Below are positions 59,761 to 64,000 of a stretch of DNA of 64,000 nt, in pieces. The stretch's first letter is position 1. The number at the start of each line of letters is the position of its first letter. Origin of the DNA: Paramarasmius palmivorus (Eukaryota; Basidiomycota; Agaricomycetes; Agaricales; Marasmiaceae); assembly GCA_037176845.1 (NCBI GenBank), contig JAYKXP010000142.1, positions 49,092 through 113,091 of the forward strand, written 5' to 3'. The notes beneath the pieces were generated by a model. That model saw nothing but the letters and a program-made list of their open reading frames with translations, was not told the DNA's origin and did not search any database. Position numbers and translations under genes: made by a program.

Positions 59761-60156
59761 ATGTATGATCCATCAGGCGATCTCTACGACTATGCGGAAG
59801 AAGCCTATAGCTATTCCTCAGCAATTGAAAATCCTGTTAATGGGATCTTGCATACCATGAGCCTGCAACAACTAGAAGCAATTCTTCAAGACGAGCACGA
59901 ATATCTGGAGCTGATATCTCAACAAGGGGACCTCGCGCAATCAATTTTGGATCTACTGCAATCAGTGAGTCGTTCTCTGGATTGTTACATCTTGTGACAA
60001 AACCTTTTACACTCTTCGCCCCAGCTATCGCATGCTCAAGAAACATCCCCTCGGCTCCGCTCATCAATCTTGAAAGCAATACTCAGGCTTTCTCGGAAGT
60101 CGAATCTTTACCCCCGGTGCTTGACGATAAGGAATGTGAGGCAACTTGGAGACTAG
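59761..60156 (+). pseudogene. Truncated N-terminus of a kinase-type gene
   Basis: Two exons (intron about 59965-60025). MYDPSGDLYDYAEEAYSY, LQQLEAILQDEHEYLELISQ, then LRSSILKAILRLSRKSNLYP and RCLTIRNVRQLGD, followed by TAG. In agarics a segment like RKSxLYPxCLxxxxVxxxG-D is usually followed by the Gly-rich loop of a Ser/Thr kinase (from memory of the family). Here the frame stops exactly where that loop would begin, and no kinase motif follows. So it is a severed gene or a stand-alone N-terminal module. Confidence 0.55.
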
Positions 60157-60779
60157 TCTGGAATGGGTCGGCGTTAACCTCCGACAGGAACGAGTTCGTG
60201 TAGTAGGAAGAGCAGTAGACGCTGGTAGACGGTAGAGTTAGTAAGAATCTAAGATAAGGATAAGGTGACGCTACGTACCTGAGATCAATTGCTGTCATGG
60301 CAATGTACTCCAACGTCACTGTCCTTGATCCTGTTCTGAGGTCTTCAAATCAGCATTAAATCTACGAGGAAAGAGTCAGAAATACCAAGAGAAGGACAAA
60401 GTGCCCAGCTGGGCAGAGGGTTGGCGGGGAAGATGGTGGTTGGGAAGAAAGAAGGTGAGTGCCAAGTCAGACTACGACAGGTTGCTGTAATGACGTGCAC
60501 GGACCAGCTTTAAGTTTTAACTCGAACTAAATCGTTCGGTAGCAATCAAGTGAGCGCGCGAAGGCCTTCCAAGAAAATTGTCAGATGCCATCAGAAACAC
60601 ACCGGCCCTCACAGAAATCGTCGGAATTCCTCAGCATACATCGGATATCGCTAGTACTAGAACCTCGTACTCACCTGGACTTTTTCAGCCCCACTTTTCG
60701 GCAGTGGTCTTTGAAGCTTGAAGCTGAATTCTCCACGAATCACGAAGCATGAATCACGCTGTCCGTGTTCAATCCGACG
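60157..60779. other. Intergenic stretch
   Basis: No supported gene. Short frames only. Confidence 0.35.
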
Positions 60780-62100
60780 TACAGCTGCTGCACCAGAATG
60801 GGGTTTGCTCTTGCCTCGGCGAAAACACAACGTTTTTTGGATCTGATATATTGGTATGTTCACCTTGTATTACTTGGCCGAGTGGTTGATAGTATTACCT
60901 CTCTATCTGGTTCGAACTCAGGCATTTTTCGGTTTAAAGCTCGTGAGCAGACTGCGACCTAGGGAGAAGACTTGGAGATGCATGTATATGTTTGACATAG
61001 GCCGTCGAGTCATTCGTTCTCGAGGTACCTTTTCAGGTCAGTTTCGGCAGTCCGAGTCAACTGAGCTCTGATGTCTTAGTCTCCTTCAGAAAGTTGTTCT
61101 TGGTTGTTGACGAACCTAGAGACTGGAGCAGTGGCTGGAGCAGGGATTCGTCATGACCACGGGGCGTTGGAAGGAGAATTGATGTAATGGTCTTTGGATG
61201 CGATATCGGTATGTTCTCCTTCTTTCGTATTCCTGGCCGAGTCATTGATGCCTGTTACTACCTCCACTTTATCTACTGCATTCAGGGCCCAGGCTTGAAG
61301 CTTGGAGGTTCGGGAGAAGGGCTCGAGCTCGGAGATGTATGTATGTGTTCCATTCATTCTTCAGGCTTCAAGGGTACTCACCTAGACTATCTAACTCGGA
61401 GTTTTTGGCCACGAAAATCGACGCCTTCCATGTCTTTGGAGTCTTAGCCAGTTAACCTTCTCCATGCCCGACTTGGACGTAAAGCACTGAACCAGACTTC
61501 TTGTGCATTGGCTGGCAAACCTCAAGCTGGTGTTGAAAAGGGGACCGATGCGAATTTCTCAAAGTCCAAACATGGTATGTTGACACCTTTCATGTTCCTT
61601 ACGAGCCGAGTCATTGATACCTTTATCTCCAGCTTTGGGCGACAAATTCTCCAATGTAAAGCTCTTCTGCAGCCTGTTCTTGATTGTCGGGTGGACAAAT
61701 CTCAATGCTGGCGCGGGTGGCTAGGCCTCAGCTTCGTCATGGACGATGGGGTCATGATCGTTGAAGGAGGATGACACAGTGGTCTTTGGATGCGATTTTG
61801 GTATGTTCTCCTTCTTTTTTCAAGTTTTCAGCGATTCATTGGTAGTATTGCCTCCAGCTTTACTAGTGCGAACCAGATACTCTTCGGGCCCTCAAAGCTT
61901 GAAGGTTCGCAGGCTGCGACTAGGGAGAGGCTTGGGATAAATGTACTGTTCTCCTTGTTCTTGGTAGCTCACCAGGATTCTCAGCCAGTTTTATTGACAA
62001 GCTAACATCGTCGAGGATCGCCCCACACAGGACTCAGAGGTTAGTGACGCGTGATTCATTCCTCTCTTTTTTGTTATTACTGACTTCGAGCTTTTAGGTA
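60780..62100 (+). repeat. Degenerate tandem repeats, four to five units
   Basis: Units begin with GGTATGTT (60852, 61206, 61572, 61799) and carry a GGCCGAGT- or GATTCATTG-like phrase 20-25 bases later. A CTTGAAGCTTGGAGG-, TTTAAAGCTCGTG- or AGCTTGAAGG-type phrase follows, then GACCTAGGGAGAAG- or GACTAGGGAGAGG-like sequence. Two units are also preceded by GTCATG..., GTTGAAGGAG and GGTCTTTGGATGCGAT. The first unit contains TGGCCGAGTGG and, about 35 bases on, GGTTCGAACTC, resembling tRNA A and B boxes. No coding frame spans the units. Confidence 0.55.
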
Positions 62101-62173
62101 ACGAGATCGGCTCATAACTTAGGCCTGTCAAGGCGTTGTACAGGACAATTCCAGAAGAAAAGTACAAACTCAA

Positions 62174-62470
62174 TTAAATATCGCCATCTTTCATCATTTT
62201 GATTTCCGTGTCCGAAACCTTGACAACATAAAGTCTTACTCGGCATATCACGCCTGCTCGCGGTAGTGGTTCGGGGGAGGCTTCGTTTTTGCCTGTGCCT
62301 CGATATCGCCTTTCAATTTGTGGATCCTTGCTCAGGTTGAAGGTCCACGGTATGCACTTCAGAGCCTCGACGGTACTAGTGGCTGCCGCAGCTTCAGGTG
62401 GCTCCCGAAACGTAGAGTAGAGGATCTGGGAGTCGGGAAACGGCACTACGTGATAAGCCAAGACTGGTAC
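62174..62470 (-). CDS. Possible last exon of an orphan gene
   Basis: A 95-residue open segment (LAYHVVPFPDSQILYSTFRE, VEALKCIPWTFNLSKDPQIE, VICRVRLYVVKVSDTEIKMM). It starts either at its own ATG (62461) or, read as an exon, after a CTGTGTACCAG acceptor just upstream. No family recognised. The composition looks protein-like, but support is weak. Confidence 0.3.
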   Translation of the reverse strand, partial: VPVLAYHVVPFPDSQILYSTFREPPEAAAATSTVEALKCIPWTFNLSKDPQIERRYRGTGKNEASPEPLPRAGVICRVRLYVVKVSDTEIKMMKDGDI

Positions 62471-64000
62471 ACAGGTTAATGAGTGTTGGTGCGATCCCTC
62501 ATATACGGCGTGTGAGTCAGCAATTCATTGTCACAGTACTTGTAGCACATACGACCATCAGGTATAGAAGCGGAAGATAGGTGGTGACAGAGTTTCAGTG
62601 CCAACAGGTTGTGATTGGACTATTGGATGGGAAGAATGGAAATGAGTGATCATCGCGGAAAGCTGCTGCATTCATCCTGTGTATCGCGTCTTATTGTGTC
62701 GAGCTGATACATGATTGGTCTGACGAGAAGTATCATGAGCTCGAAAGAGGAAAAAAAAGCTACAAAATAGTCTTTGTCGTGATTTTCATGAGGAATGTCA
62801 TAGGGTCCTAGAACAGCTCTTCGTCAACCTATCGAGATGTTCATCCTTACTTATGTTGCAGGTATTCTTACATGCTTGCCGCCAATGCCAACGACAGCAA
62901 CCTCCATCCATTCCAATGTGTCTCTCATAATACGGTGTCGGCGGATATGACTCTAAGCGAACACCTCTACAGCTTGTTTGAGGTACGTATAGACTGGAAC
63001 TTGTCCATGTTCAGATTGTTGTAGACAATGGGTGATGGGATAGATCATCTAAATCGCAGCTACACGTTCATTTGAAGTGACGGAAAAACTGTCCCGATGA
63101 CTCCAGAATATATCAGGCAACGGTATGATGAACATCACATAAATCGTAACATGAAGGGTTCGTTTTTCCGGCACTTACCAGCCCATCAAACCTTCAGACA
63201 AATTTCTTTGAGCCAGGTGCCCTGTCCCACTTTGGTGCTTGAATACATTGGTGGGCCAGTACCCGTACTAGACGTGCAGTGATCTACGGCAATGACCTAG
63301 AGAAACCGATAGTGAAACGGTACGAAATGGCTCATACGAGGAACCAGAAGTATTCATCGTGTTGTCATCGGCAGCAGGGACTTTTTGTTCGGAACGGCAG
63401 TCCAGTGATAGATCAATGACATTTGTTCAAGGTGAGGTTCAAGTTGAGTGACAGAACGACGAGAATAAAGGTGTTAAGATAGTGCACCCGAGTTCCTGTC
63501 TCTGTGAATATGCTTCTGTTCTAGTTCTGTTCTAGTCTTCATCCAAGATTACCTCAATGCCAGTCACAATAGGTGTTCCCTAGATTCAAGTTTCGTTGTT
63601 TCATTCCGGTGTATGATCTAGCCTTTTTTTTCGCAATGAGTGGGAATAATAAACTGAACGTGTATGATGACTGACGGGCTTTAGGAGCGACGACGACGAC
63701 AGTTTTCCAAGGACTCCAAACGACATACCTCGGGGTCGGGTTGTGGAGGTATGAAGGAAAGTGTCACTCTGGGCCTTTGTTGTCGTGTCCACCCGTAACA
63801 GCAGCGGACGGCGCGGGAACGGGGAAGTCGAATGCCCGTAAGAACTTTCAAAAAACTTATCACATCTCTATTTCGACACATCGAAATCATTTCGGATCTG
63901 ATTCAAGAAATGTTCACAAAATGATTCGGACTCGATGTACTCGTTGTAGAATACGGACCTACTGTGGCTTTTTTGACCTCAACACAGGTTTCCCGAACCA
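62471..64000. other. Unassigned right end of the window
   Basis: A possible exon at about 62862-62984 (YMLAANANDSNLHPFQCVSH to LSEHLYSLFE with a GTACGT donor) and an open frame at 63097-63282 may belong to an unrecognised or decayed plus-strand gene. Nothing else is supported. A frame starting at 63921 (MIRTRCTRCRIRTYC) runs off the edge. Confidence 0.25.

Noticed and set aside
59761..60156. VPS37/Mod(r)-like ESCRT subunit
   Set aside because: The coiled LQQLEAILQDEHEYLEL looked similar at first, but the second exon (RKSNLYPRCL) fits the agaric kinase-associated N-terminus better.
1..64000. tRNA, rRNA or CRISPR
   Set aside because: No cloverleaf with matching acceptor stem, no rRNA-like conserved block and no regularly spaced direct repeats were found by eye.

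Overview
This window is nuclear DNA of a filamentous basidiomycete, most likely an agaricomycete (mushroom-forming lineage). The evidence is many short GT-AG introns of about 45-60 bases in nearly every gene, tight head-to-head housekeeping pairs, single-copy eukaryotic genes (PP2A activator, SURF6, DPH2, TTC7/Ypp1, RPB12, Argonaute), and lineage-expanded orphan families carrying an N-terminal G-N/H-Q-x-N motif. I cannot name the species. No tRNA, rRNA or CRISPR array was found.

Layout: 1-1668 holds one NAD-dependent epimerase/reductase (copy A). 1821-4675 is a head-to-head pair, PTPA and SURF6. 4676-7009 has no gene and carries degenerate repeats. 7010-12866 is a second head-to-head pair, DPH2 and TTC7/YPP1. 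13042-20372 holds four more epimerase copies (B-E, all minus), the last framed by two decayed copies of a small one-helix membrane protein. 21.9-24.9 kb holds weakly supported orphan genes around a roughly 500-base polypurine tract. 25.9-32.6 kb holds two copies of a large orphan gene, each with a decayed epimerase just upstream (F and a short scrap). 32.7-35.4 kb holds a dead flavin monooxygenase and unresolved sequence. 35.4-38.3 kb holds a small GGHQYN-motif protein, RPB12 and an F-box gene. 39.1-55.3 kb holds three secreted TAP-like serine hydrolases, interleaved with epimerases G and H, a small inverted-repeat element, two dead Argonaute fragments, a long-inverted-repeat element and an HNH nuclease gene. 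55.7-59.3 kb is a complete Argonaute. 59.7-64 kb holds a truncated kinase-type N-terminus and degenerate tandem repeats.

Biologically, conserved housekeeping blocks flank a gene-duplication hotspot where four families (epimerase, TAP hydrolase, Argonaute, orphan family) have been copied, shuffled and partly killed. The most notable result is that the Argonaute gene has two decayed copies in the same orientation, each directly upstream of a TAP hydrolase, so the copied unit appears to be Argonaute plus hydrolase.

Single-base frameshifts also occur in genes that ought to be conserved and single copy (PTPA, probably SURF6). Some apparent pseudogenes may therefore be sequence errors, and this is flagged entry by entry. 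Exon junctions were read by eye from GT/AG signals and frame continuity.
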